NCBI GenBank assembly: GCA_019359095.1
Contig: JAHHHZ010000002.1
Location: 1-62,362, forward strand
DNA length: 62,362 nucleotides
Reading direction: 5' to 3'
From: Pleurocapsa minor HA4230-MV1
Lineage (GTDB): Bacteria > Cyanobacteriota > Cyanobacteriia > Cyanobacteriales > Xenococcaceae
Below, in pieces: positions 46,879 to 55,851 of this stretch. The translations under genes were made by a program, and so were the position numbers. A model generated the notes under the pieces. The model did no database searches and had not been told where the DNA came from. It saw only the letters and a program-made list of their open reading frames with translations. Every line of letters begins with the position of its first letter. The first letter of the stretch is position 1.

Positions 46879-49800
46879 ATGCCAGAACAAAATAGACAAG
46901 GAACAATATGTTGGCTGGATTTTAACCTCTGTGCCACCGAATTAGATTCTGGTTTTGCCCCCAATCATCCGAGGGTAGCAAAGTTGGCGATCGACGGTAA
47001 CTTTATGCTTGCTTCAATTGAAGTATTAGACGAACTGTCACAATCCCTTCCTGGAACAATAACAGCTATAGAGCCAAACTTAGTGCGCGTTTCTGGCATA
47101 AGTTACGAGATTGCTCTGCGCCAAATACAAACTTTAGAGGGTCAACCTTTGTCAATTCCCGATCTAAGCAAAAGATTTGGACTACAGGTTGGTTATCAGT
47201 TTCAGGGGATCGATCCTCAGATAGTTCAGCAGGTTGAGGCGTTTAATAGTTCGATTGCCAAGCATGAAGCATTTTGGGTCGAGAAACTAGAAAATTTACA
47301 GCCCATCACTATTCCTTATGCAGATCGAACAGTATCCCACTTTAAAAAACAATTTAAAAGTGTCACAATTCCAATCCACGACGAAATTAGATCTTTTTTG
47401 AAAGGTCGAAACTCAAACTGGAATCTAGGCAATTTTCTCTGTGCTGCTTTTATCGGTTATCTGGCTCGTATTGGCGGAACAAATAGTTTTGATCTTGGAT
47501 TTAGAGATATCAAATTAGCACAAGAACTAAATAATAGCGCAGGTTTTTTTGCAGCCTACGTACCTTGCCATTTAGACATAAATCTTGAGCAAAGTTTTGA
47601 GGAGTTTTTTGCAGCCATAAGAGTACAGATAGAGCTAACCAAACAGCACAAAACTTATGCACGGGATGTTGTGGTGAGAGATCCTACGCTGCGGAAAATA
47701 CCATTAGCTAGCCCAGATATATTTCCCGTAGCGATCGAATGGGTAGAAAAAATAGCCGAACAACAAGGTAACCCTGGCAATGAGCTTACTTTGATCATTT
47801 CAGCGGATGAGACGGAATGCCTTTGGCTTTATAACACTGAAGCTTTTGATGCTAATAGCATTACTAGGATGTTGGAGCAATTTACGATTTTTCTCCAAGG
47901 TATTGCTACGAACTCTACTCAATCTCTGGCTCATCTACCACTGTTATCTGAGTGGGAACGCCAGACAATCCTGGTGGAGTGGAACGATACGGCAATTGAC
48001 TATCCCCTCGACCAATGTATTCATCAGTTATTTGAAGATCGGGTAGAGAAAACACCAGATGCTTTGGCAGTAGTGTTTGAAGAACAGCAACTAACCTACC
48101 AAGAGTTAAATGAGCGAGCCAATCAATTTGCTGCCTATTTACAGGAGTTGGGAGTAAAGCCAGAAACCCTAGTGGGTATTTTTGTCGAACGCTCTCTAGA
48201 AATGATTATTGCTAATTTAGCCATTCTTAAGGCTGGTGGTGCATATCTGCCCTTAGATTCAACTTATCCTCAAGAACGCTTAGATTATATTATTCAAGAT
48301 GCCCAAATCTCTCTGATACTGACCCAGAATCATTTACAAGCCAAAATTGCATCTTGTGTCACCGTAAGTCAAAACAACATACAAATAATTTCCCTCAATA
48401 GTAATCTTCCATCTAGCCCGACATCCCTACAGTCCCATACATCTAATCCCAGCAATCTAGCTTACGTAATCTACACCTCTGGTTCTACAGGAAAACCCAA
48501 AGGAGTGGAGATCCCTCATCGAGCTTTAGTGAATTTTGCTCAAGCAGCAGTGCAAGAATATGAAATTACTCAAAGCGATCGCATTTTACAATTCGCCTCG
48601 ATTAGTTTTGATGCCTCAATTGAAGAAATCTATCCCTGTCTGATCGCGGGAGGGACATTAGTTTTACGTAGTGAAGAAATGAGCTATTCGCCCTCATTGT
48701 TACTAGAAAAATCTGGTGACTATGGCATTACGATTTTAGATTTACCCACCGCTTTTTGGCATTTACTCACGGCGGAATTAGCCAACAACCTGCAATTACA
48801 ATTACCCCCATCAATTCGTTTAGTAATTATTGGTGGCGAAGCAGTCAATCCCAAGCAAGTAACAATTTGGAATCGATTAGTCGGAACTTGTCAGCTAATT
48901 AATACTTATGGCCCTACAGAAACCACTGTTGTGGCTACCAGTTATAAAATTCCTCATCAGCTCGATCACCTATCTACCATCCCAATTGGTAGACCATTGC
49001 CCAATCTCCAGACTTATATTTTAGATCAAAACTTACACCCAGTTCCTGTGGGAGTTCCAGGAGAAATCTATATAGGTGGTGCAGGTTTAGCCCGAGGTTA
49101 TTTAAATCGTCCTGAGTTAACCGCTGAAAAATTTGTGGACAATCCCTTTGCTCAGGATCAAAAGTCAAAATTATATAAAACAGGAGATTTAGCCCGTTAT
49201 CTAGCCACCCTAAAGGGTACCGCTTCGCGTCCTAAAGGATTAGCTCCTAACGTCGCGTCACACGAAGTTAGTGCTAAAGCATACCGCTCCGCATATCCTT
49301 TAGGGCATAATGCTAAAATTGAATATCTGGGACGAATCGATAATCAGGTAAAAATTCGTGGCTTTCGCATTGAGCTGGGTGAAATTAAAGCTACGATCAC
49401 ACTACATCAAAACATACACCAAACAGTCGTCATAGCTAAAGAAGACAACTTAGGAGACAAGCGCCTAGTCGCCTACATTGTTCCCCAGCCAGAACAAACA
49501 GTTACCACCGAAGAAATACGCGGATTCCTTAAGGAAAAACTACCGCACTACATGATACCAAGTACATTCATTTTTATAGAGGCTTTACCCTTAACTACTA
49601 ATGGCAAAATAGACCATCGCGCTCTACCCGCACCTGAGCAAGCTAGATCTGAACCAAAAGAAACCTTTGTCGCTCCCAGGAATCAATTGGAACTGCAACT
49701 GGCAACAATTTGGCAAAACGTTTTGGGCATCCAGAATATTGGCATCCATGATAATTTCTTCGATCTTGGTGGACAATCTCTGCTGGCAGTACGATTATTT

Positions 49801-50769
49801 GCTGAAATTCATAAATCATTCAATCAGAAATTAACTTTATCCACTGTATTGCAAGCATCTACTATTGAGCAATTAGCAAAAGTTATAAGTCAAAAAGAAT
49901 ACTTGCCCGATTCATCGTATCTTGTACCAATTCAACCCCATGGGTCTAAAATCCCGTTTTTTTGTATTCATGGCGCGCAAGGTGAAGTTCTCTTTTTAAA
50001 AAGTTTAGCTAACCATCTCAATCGGGATCAGCCTTTTTATGCCATAAGATCACCAGGACAAAATGGAGAAACTGCCCCTCTAACCTGCATTGAAGAGATG
50101 GCAAAGCTTTATATTAAGGAAATAAAAACCATACAACCGCAGGGCCCTTATTTACTAGGTGGTTATTCTTTTGGAGGACTTGTGGCTTTTGAAATGGCTC
50201 GACAGTTTAAAGAACAAAGTCAAGAGGTTTCATTATTGGCATTATTAGACTGTTATGCTCCAGAAAGCCTCAAATATTTACCGTTACATAATAGATTGTT
50301 GCAACATTTTCGCAATTTTCTATCGATTGGGCCTGATTATCTTTTCAACAAATTCAAGACATTACGCACCAGAATCATGTATCGTCTGCTTAAGGATGAA
50401 GCTATGAGAAATAATTATTTTTATCACTTAACTAGTACTAAATATTTTTATAATTTAATTAATGAGTTTCCTAACTATACTGTTGAAGATTTAAAATTGT
50501 GGGAAAATCTTTATAAAGCTAATTTACAAGCAAGTTCAAATTATATCCCCTCAGTTTATGAGGGAAAAATTACTCTTTTTAGAGTCAAAACCGATCCTAC
50601 TAAGAATTTTTATCAGCCAGTAGCAAAATGTGGATGGAGCAAACTATCTAATCAAGAAATAGAAGTATATGATTGCACTGGTGATCACTATACTTTTATA
50701 GAAGAACCTCATGTCCAAAGTTTAGCTAGACAATTACAGTCTTGCCTTGTTTTAGCTACAGAATTATAA
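46879..50769 (+). CDS. Single-module nonribosomal peptide synthetase (half-C, A, PCP, TE)
   Basis: 1296 residues. Residues about 110-360 match only the C-terminal lobe of a condensation domain; the HHxxxDG motif is absent. The adenylation domain (about 380-920) has LTYQELNERAN, YTSGSTGKPKG (532-542), NTYGPTE and YKTGD, and closes with A10 NGKIDHRAL. Specificity positions by alignment with GrsA are D578, A579, E582, D621, I650, G652, T676, V684, V685, K910. The carrier serine is Ser967 (LGGQSLL) and the thioesterase nucleophile Ser1097 (GGYSFGG). Between A7 and A8 there is an extra segment (about 776-813) encoded by a repeat element. With a TE but no complete C domain it may make a single activated amino acid product or work with another acceptor. 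Small gene 51184 follows. Confidence 0.9.
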   Translation: MPEQNRQGTICWLDFNLCATELDSGFAPNHPRVAKLAIDGNFMLASIEVLDELSQSLPGTITAIEPNLVRVSGISYEIALRQIQTLEGQPLSIPDLSKRFGLQVGYQFQGIDPQIVQQVEAFNSSIAKHEAFWVEKLENLQPITIPYADRTVSHFKKQFKSVTIPIHDEIRSFLKGRNSNWNLGNFLCAAFIGYLARIGGTNSFDLGFRDIKLAQELNNSAGFFAAYVPCHLDINLEQSFEEFFAAIRVQIELTKQHKTYARDVVVRDPTLRKIPLASPDIFPVAIEWVEKIAEQQGNPGNELTLIISADETECLWLYNTEAFDANSITRMLEQFTIFLQGIATNSTQSLAHLPLLSEWERQTILVEWNDTAIDYPLDQCIHQLFEDRVEKTPDALAVVFEEQQLTYQELNERANQFAAYLQELGVKPETLVGIFVERSLEMIIANLAILKAGGAYLPLDSTYPQERLDYIIQDAQISLILTQNHLQAKIASCVTVSQNNIQIISLNSNLPSSPTSLQSHTSNPSNLAYVIYTSGSTGKPKGVEIPHRALVNFAQAAVQEYEITQSDRILQFASISFDASIEEIYPCLIAGGTLVLRSEEMSYSPSLLLEKSGDYGITILDLPTAFWHLLTAELANNLQLQLPPSIRLVIIGGEAVNPKQVTIWNRLVGTCQLINTYGPTETTVVATSYKIPHQLDHLSTIPIGRPLPNLQTYILDQNLHPVPVGVPGEIYIGGAGLARGYLNRPELTAEKFVDNPFAQDQKSKLYKTGDLARYLATLKGTASRPKGLAPNVASHEVSAKAYRSAYPLGHNAKIEYLGRIDNQVKIRGFRIELGEIKATITLHQNIHQTVVIAKEDNLGDKRLVAYIVPQPEQTVTTEEIRGFLKEKLPHYMIPSTFIFIEALPLTTNGKIDHRALPAPEQARSEPKETFVAPRNQLELQLATIWQNVLGIQNIGIHDNFFDLGGQSLLAVRLFAEIHKSFNQKLTLSTVLQASTIEQLAKVISQKEYLPDSSYLVPIQPHGSKIPFFCIHGAQGEVLFLKSLANHLNRDQPFYAIRSPGQNGETAPLTCIEEMAKLYIKEIKTIQPQGPYLLGGYSFGGLVAFEMARQFKEQSQEVSLLALLDCYAPESLKYLPLHNRLLQHFRNFLSIGPDYLFNKFKTLRTRIMYRLLKDEAMRNNYFYHLTSTKYFYNLINEFPNYTVEDLKLWENLYKANLQASSNYIPSVYEGKITLFRVKTDPTKNFYQPVAKCGWSKLSNQEIEVYDCTGDHYTFIEEPHVQSLARQLQSCLVLATEL
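49207..49310. repeat. Palindromic repeat element inserted inside the NRPS coding sequence
   Basis: Starts CCCTAAAGGGTACCGCTTCG and ends CATATCCTTTAGGGC; the arms CCCTAAAGG and CCTTTAGGG are exact complements. Inside are CCTAAAGGATTAGC and CTAAC/GTTAG. It adds about 34 residues to the adenylation domain and keeps the frame open. Related copies lie at 12505-12540 and 20235-20310. Confidence 0.85.
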
Positions 50770-51183
50770 CTCTTTATCTGAAGATATTGTTCATTCTTTG
50801 ACTGGCTGGGACTATATTTTAGATGCCTTATCTCTCTAGCCACTTTTGAGAATTGGTATAAATTTGGAATTGCTTGCTTTTTTTTTTAGGTGGTGTGGCG
50901 ATCGCCTTAATTCTCCAATCCAAATATTGGTAATTGCTAATTAATTTAATTAAGTGAATTCGCCTAAGTAAATACAACTAAGTCTACCCAATATTCATAT
51001 GTAATATAATTATTTGTTAAGCTTATTAATCATTATTTTGTTCTTATCTAATGGCGACAAAACCTACAGTAACTAGATTATTTAATATTGACAAAATATT
51101 GACATAAAAATAACACAAGAAAGTCATATTTGGACATTAGCTTGGACAAACATTTTCACAATTGACTCTAAGAGGACAAAAAA
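50770..51183. other. 414-base spacer between the NRPS and a small secreted protein
   Basis: AT-rich. One HIP1-like site and no reading frame, tRNA or tandem array. AAGAGGA lies about 10 bases before the ATG at 51184, a plausible ribosome site. Confidence 0.5.
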
Positions 51184-51411
51184 ATGGAAAGATCTGTACA
51201 AGCTTTAAAAGTATTTAGCAGTTTTGCAGTGAGTACTCTTGCCTTAATTTATATTCCTTTTGTAGCTGCATCCGTAGATGCGGCTGAAGACAGCTCTAAA
51301 TTTAGTTCTGGTTTTCTATCATCTCAAAATAATTCAACCAAAATTGAGATGACATCTGAAGATGCTGAGTATATTGAAAAAATACGCGAACATTATGGTT
51401 TAGATTTATAG
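51184..51411 (+). CDS. Small secreted protein, unknown
   Basis: 75 residues. An export signal covers about residues 1-34 (VFSSFAVSTLALIYIPFVAA, then SVDAAED). The mature part is about 40 residues, polar, without Cys, ending EYIEKIREHYGLDL as a likely helix. A strong ribosome site (AGAGGACA) precedes it. No known family is recognised. It lies 415 bases after the NRPS on the same strand; a link is possible but there is no direct evidence. Confidence 0.6.
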   Translation: MERSVQALKVFSSFAVSTLALIYIPFVAASVDAAEDSSKFSSGFLSSQNNSTKIEMTSEDAEYIEKIREHYGLDL

Positions 51412-51414
51412 TAC

Positions 51415-51487
51415 GTAAGGGCGAATGGCAAGGCGGAGCTAGTTCTACGGTCACAAAGCTTACCCTTTAGAGCTATTCGCCCCTACC
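51415..51487. repeat. Imperfect inverted repeat (GTAAGGGCGAATGGC)
   Basis: GTAAGGGCGAATGGC at 51416 and GCTATTCGCCCCTAC ending at about 51486 are complements with two mismatches, enclosing about 40 bases that include CTTACCCTTTAGAGC. It lies between two converging genes and resembles a small non-coding mobile repeat. Confidence 0.7.
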
Positions 51488-51530
51488 CAAAAAGCATCCG
51501 TTACAAACCTTAATTGAATTGGTATCACTT

Positions 51531-52592
51531 TTATATAGTTAGACAATAGGTAGCTAAAATCTCAATACAGTTGGCGATCGCTCCTAAATGAGCAATTTCA
51601 TAACCGTGGGTATTTTGGGTAGGGAAACTCAGACAAGCACCCCGAGAAACATGACCAAATTTCATCGCAATTGAAGCATCACTGCCAAAACCATCAATTA
51701 CCGCTAGCTGAAGGGGAACTTCGGCTAATTCGGCTGCGGTACGAATTTCCGCGTTGAGCAATTCATCATAAACACCATAGTTATCCTGAGAGAGCAAGAC
51801 AGGAGCAACACCAGACTCTATGGGATATTCATCTGCTAGAGGACAAATTTCTAAAGCAATCAAGGATTCTAAAGTCTGATTTTGAGTAAAGTATAGTGCG
51901 CCAATTGCACCGACTTCTTCTTTGGCTGAGGCGACTAAATAAATATCAACAGGAGGATTTTGCACTCGTTCAGCAAGAGCTAAAAGAATAGCCACTGAAG
52001 CTTTATTATCTAAAGTGTAGCTAGCAATATAGTCTTTGAGACGAAATGGCTGTTTACGATGTTTGCCAATCACTACCCGAGTACCAGGGCGCACGCCTAA
52101 AGTAGTTAACTCAGATAAACTACACTTAGTTTCTACCCAAGCATCCTCCCACATCAAAGGTGTATCAATCTGCTGGGCTTTTTGTGGTGATTCATGGGAA
52201 ACATGACGCGAACCAAAAGAGAGAATACCGCTAATAACCTTTTGATCTCCTAAAATATCAACGACCCCTTCACCGTATACCCAAGGAAACGAACCCCCCA
52301 AACGACGTACCTGAAGGCAGCCATCATCATCAATAGATTTAACGATCATGCCGATTTCGTCTTTATGAGCCGTAATAGCGATCGCTCTTGCAGAATCTTG
52401 TCCACGAATTTTAGCAATTACGTTGCCTGCTCGATCCTGCCAAGCCTCTACCTCAAACTCTTGAAACTGTTTTAACAAAAGGTCATCAATTTCTGTTTCT
52501 AACCCACTAGGTGAATGACACAAAACTAACTCTTGGATTTGAGCGAACAGGCGATCGCCTTCTTTGGTGTCTTTACTGCCGTTACTTTCCAT
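51531..52592 (-). CDS. M42-family metal-dependent aminopeptidase
   Basis: 353 residues, co-catalytic zinc or cobalt aminopeptidase of the tetrahedral TET/FrvX type. Metal ligands and catalytic residues can be followed: His in AITAHKDEIGM, Asp in LDNKASVA, Glu pair in SAKEEVGAIGA, Asp in GFGSDASIAM, His in TQNTHGYEIAH. It degrades short peptides in the cytosol. Length is usual. It stands alone. Confidence 0.93.
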   Translation of the reverse strand: MESNGSKDTKEGDRLFAQIQELVLCHSPSGLETEIDDLLLKQFQEFEVEAWQDRAGNVIAKIRGQDSARAIAITAHKDEIGMIVKSIDDDGCLQVRRLGGSFPWVYGEGVVDILGDQKVISGILSFGSRHVSHESPQKAQQIDTPLMWEDAWVETKCSLSELTTLGVRPGTRVVIGKHRKQPFRLKDYIASYTLDNKASVAILLALAERVQNPPVDIYLVASAKEEVGAIGALYFTQNQTLESLIALEICPLADEYPIESGVAPVLLSQDNYGVYDELLNAEIRTAAELAEVPLQLAVIDGFGSDASIAMKFGHVSRGACLSFPTQNTHGYEIAHLGAIANCIEILATYCLTI

Positions 52593-52674
52593 GTTTCTGA
52601 CAATCTGGCTTAATCAGCATGACTATATCATCAAAAAGTAGGTAAAAATGTCTTGGATGCGATCGCTAGTGCAA

Positions 52675-53976
52675 TTAACAGTTAAGTGTATGATCTAATT
52701 CCCAATGAGAAATATGATCGCTGTATTGATTCCACTGTTGGTATTTTAGTTTTAGGTAAGAATCAACAAATGATTCTCACAAAGATTTTCGGAAAACTGA
52801 ATTGGTTTCTAAGCAGCGCAGGGCATCTAATAAATTACCAGGAAGACGTTTTACTCCCTCTGATAGGGTTTCAGTATAGCTATTGTAGTTAGCGCGATCG
52901 CCTGGATCTAGCTTCCGTTCAATACCATCTAATTCTGCGGCAATAATTGCTGCTGGCAGTAAATAGGGATTGGCAGCGCCATCAGCTAGACGAAATTCAA
53001 ATCGGCCGCGATCGGGAATACGAATCATATGGGTGCGATTGTTACCAGCATAGCTAATGGTATTAGGCGACCAAGTTGCACCCGACACTGTGTTTAAGGC
53101 ATGAATACGTTTATAAGAGTTGACCGCAGGATTAGTAAAGGCACACAAAGCAGCAGCCGACTCCAGAATTCCGCCAATAAATTGATATCCTAACGTTGAA
53201 AGTTCTGATTCTCCCTGTTCGTCTTTAAACAAATTGGTCATGCCTACGTTGTCCCAAACTGAGAGATGAGTATGACAACCGTTACCTGTTAAATTGGCAA
53301 AAGGCTTGGGCATAAAAGTAGCCCGAAATCCGTATTTCTCGGCAATACTTTTAGTCATGTACTTGAAAAAAGCATGGCGATCGGCTGTAATTAAGGCATC
53401 ATCATAAGTCCAGTTCATTTCAAACTGTCCGTTACCATCCTCATGATCGTTCTGATATGGTTTCCAGCCTAAAGACAACATCCCATCACAAATTTCACTA
53501 ATCACGTCATAACGACGCATCAATGCCTGTTGATTGTAGCAAGGTTTAGCAGCGCGATCGCGACTGTCGGCAATTTCCAGTTCATCTGCCGATAAGAGAA
53601 AATATTCGCATTCAACTCCAGTTTTGATAGTATAGCCTCGTTGTTCGGCTGTTTCGAGCATTTGCTTTAATACTACCCTAGGAGTCTGCATGATGGGATT
53701 TCCATCTATACCATAGAGATCGGCGGGAATCCATGCTACATCTGGTTGCCAAGGTAGTTGAAATACGCTGTTGCGATCGGGGATTGCTAAGATATCAGGA
53801 TCGGCAGGAGTCATATCTAACCAGGCAGCAAAGCCAGCAAATCCAGCCCCATTTTCCGCCATCTCATCAATACTTTGAGCAGGAACAAGTTTTGCTCTTT
53901 GTACCCCAAATAAATCGGTAAAAGAAATAAGAAAATAACGGATTTGGCGATCGCCAGCTAGTTCTGATAATAACAT
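52675..53976 (-). pseudogene. Type III glutamine synthetase-like enzyme interrupted by one in-frame TGA
   Basis: The frame from 53976 encodes 399 residues up to a TGA at 52779-52777. In the same frame, with no frameshift, the sequence continues ESFVDSYLKLKYQQWNQYSD and then HISHWELDHTLNC to a TAA at 52677-52675. That is the expected C-terminus of this family (ALGxxFxxxYLxLKxxEWxxY), so the TGA most likely replaces a Gly codon (GGA). The rest looks intact: QNDHEDGNGQFEMNW and TGNGCHTHLSVW bind glutamate and metal, NNRTHMIRIPDRGRFEFRL binds ATP. Relatives are GlnT/gamma-glutamylmethylamide synthetase types of about 435 residues, which is the full-length value here (433). Either a fresh pseudogene, a slightly shortened working enzyme, or UGA read-through. 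Confidence 0.9.
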
Positions 53977-54020
53977 CGTCGTTAATAGTACCTGATAAAA
54001 TAAACTGCTGCGCCTTTTTT

Positions 54021-54083
54021 AGCTTTTAGCTTTTAGCTTTTAGCTTTTAGTAATTAGTAATTAGTAATCAGTAATTAGTAATC
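54021..54083. repeat. Heptamer array, AGCTTTT x4 then AGTAATT/AGTAATC x5
   Basis: Nine units of 7 bp in one phase but with two unrelated monomer sequences. It runs into the desaturase stop codon (54082-54084) by two bases and lies about 45 bases upstream of the synthetase start. Confidence 0.93.
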
Positions 54084-54999
54084 AAAAAGAAGCCCTAATA
54101 TCTCGATGTACATTTACATAACCCCGATCGACTACCGTAAAATGTTCCTTTAACTGCTGATGTGCTTGGGGTAGCGCATGAAAGGGAATCGAAGGATAAA
54201 GATGGTGTTCGGCATGAAAGGGAATGTTCCATACTATTACGGGAAACCAGGTTAAAGTAGTGCGGGTATTGGTTAAAGGATTGTCGTTGTTACTGCACCC
54301 TGTATGTTCGGCCAATAAAATAAAGCGTAAAATCGGCTGTCCTACAGCTAAAGGTAGCAACCACATGGTAAAAAACCAAGGCTGTTTAAAGATTAGAGAA
54401 ATAGCGATCGCAGCAACATAGAAAGCTAGTTGCAGGCGAGTCGATCTGATTACTTCGTCGCGCGCATCTTCAGCGATAAAAGCATAATCTTCTAGCTTAC
54501 CTGTGGCTACTTGATAGTGAGTTTTAAATTTGCCAATCCACCAGTTGAAACCGCTTAACTCTACTAAATATTCCCCAATGTTACTTGGTTTGGGGTCGTC
54601 TAGTTCGGGATCTTTGCCATTAACTTGAGCATAGCGATGATGCCATTTGTGATAGCGACGGTAAAAATCACTGTTATAAAAGGAAAAGAGTCCCGCTATC
54701 CAAGCCACAAGATCGTTGAGACGATTGCTAGCAAAAGCTGTTCGATGAGAACTTTCATGTAAGGGTGCAAACATGGCAGCAAAACTGAAGCCATAGATCA
54801 TTAATGCTGGTATTTTAATTACCCAACTATCAACCGCGATCCACAAGTAACCACTACATACCATCACCAACAGATGTCCTGCTAGCTGGATTAACCCTCG
54901 CCGATTAGAACGAGCATTCAGAGTCTTTAACTCTAATGAAGCTAGAATTTGTTTTGGCTGATGACCAAATGCCGATCTGGTCTTGACTTGAGTGTTCAT
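54082..54999 (-). CDS. Membrane fatty acid desaturase
   Basis: 305 residues with the three His boxes of di-iron desaturases: HESSH, HKWHH and HAEHH. About four membrane spans, e.g. GLIQLAGHLLVMVCSGYLWI and PALMIYGFSFAAMFAPLHES. The region before the last box (TLTWFPVIVWNIPFHAEHHL) is conserved in the desA/omega group, though the product could equally act on another hydrophobic chain. It is divergent from the GntR gene across an inverted repeat that spans its likely promoter, so GntR control is probable. Confidence 0.88.
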   Translation of the reverse strand: MNTQVKTRSAFGHQPKQILASLELKTLNARSNRRGLIQLAGHLLVMVCSGYLWIAVDSWVIKIPALMIYGFSFAAMFAPLHESSHRTAFASNRLNDLVAWIAGLFSFYNSDFYRRYHKWHHRYAQVNGKDPELDDPKPSNIGEYLVELSGFNWWIGKFKTHYQVATGKLEDYAFIAEDARDEVIRSTRLQLAFYVAAIAISLIFKQPWFFTMWLLPLAVGQPILRFILLAEHTGCSNNDNPLTNTRTTLTWFPVIVWNIPFHAEHHLYPSIPFHALPQAHQQLKEHFTVVDRGYVNVHRDIRASF

Positions 55000-55018
55000 G
55001 ACTAGCTTTTTAATTCAC

Positions 55019-55069
55019 TTATTATAACAAGTCCTAAATTAACACAATCATACCAACTTGTTATAATAA
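55019..55069. promoter_or_regulatory. Divergent promoter with GntR-type operator
   Basis: A perfect 14-bp inverted repeat: TTATTATAACAAGT (55019-55032) and ACTTGTTATAATAA (55056-55069), 23 bases apart. Each arm contains a -10 hexamer: TATAAT at 55062-55067 for the GntR gene, and TATAAT on the minus strand at 55026-55021 for the desaturase gene. For the plus-strand gene TTAACA stands at 55039-55044, exactly 17 bases before its -10. A dimer on the arms would cover both -10 boxes at once. Confidence 0.8.
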
Positions 55070-55095
55070 TTTGGTCACATAAGTTACCAATTGCC

Positions 55096-55830
55096 TTGAA
55101 TTTGGTGAGATCGCAAAAACAAATACCACTTCATTTAGATATTTCCGAACAGATCCACCAACAAATTATTAGTGGTCGTTATTCACCAGGGGCTAAATTA
55201 CCCAGTGAAAGAGAACTAATTAAAGAATGGCAAGTCAGCCGAATTACCATCAGAAGAGCGATCGCCAATTTAGTTCAGCAAGGTTTAGTGACTACCCATC
55301 AGGGGAAAGGAGTGTTTGTTACTCAAAAGCGCAAAGTAATTTATACTCTTTCCAATCCCCTCACGTTTCTAGAAGAAGATCTAGCCAATCAGGGCATCGA
55401 ACTATATTTGCAAAATATAACTTTTGAACTGGTTACAGCACCACAACAAGTACAGGTAATGCTGCAATTACCCTCAGATAATCCGACTGCTTATTTACAA
55501 AAAAAAATCTTACTAGTAGATCGAGAACCTGGATGTGTCGATCTTACTTATATTCTGCCAGAGATAGGTTCTAAACTAGAATCAGAGTTAAAGCAAAATA
55601 TGACCTTTCCTGTTTTAGAACGTAATAACTATCAGATCGAGCGGGTCGAAGCAATTATTGAATGTACTAATGCTAGTTTAGAACTGAGTGAATATCTAGA
55701 TGTACCTCTGGGTCATCCTTTATTAGTTTATCGTCACACTGCCTATGCTCATAATCGCCCCGTAGTTCATGGAGAATCAATTTCTAGAGGCGATCGCTTC
55801 TGCTATTCAGTCAATCAAAATAATTATTGA
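55096..55830 (+). CDS. GntR-family regulator with UTRA domain (HutC type)
   Basis: 244 residues. N-terminal winged helix: ISEQIHQQIISGRYSPGAKL, then SRITIRRAIANLVQQGLVTT and HQGKGVFV. The C-terminal half is a UTRA ligand-binding domain (LQKKILLVDREPGCVDLTYI). Start is probably TTG 55096 or the GTG at 55105; no ATG. The divergent desaturase gene, and the pentapeptide gene 21 bases downstream, are likely targets. The ligand may be a lipid-derived molecule or a small metabolite; unknown. Confidence 0.88.
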   Translation: MNLVRSQKQIPLHLDISEQIHQQIISGRYSPGAKLPSERELIKEWQVSRITIRRAIANLVQQGLVTTHQGKGVFVTQKRKVIYTLSNPLTFLEEDLANQGIELYLQNITFELVTAPQQVQVMLQLPSDNPTAYLQKKILLVDREPGCVDLTYILPEIGSKLESELKQNMTFPVLERNNYQIERVEAIIECTNASLELSEYLDVPLGHPLLVYRHTAYAHNRPVVHGESISRGDRFCYSVNQNNY

Positions 55831-55851
55831 TAATCTAAACCATTTTAAACC

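Noticed and set aside
52686-52892. Plus-strand 68-residue frame near the synthetase end
   Set aside because: It is the mirror of the real C-terminal coding sequence of the GS-like gene on the minus strand.
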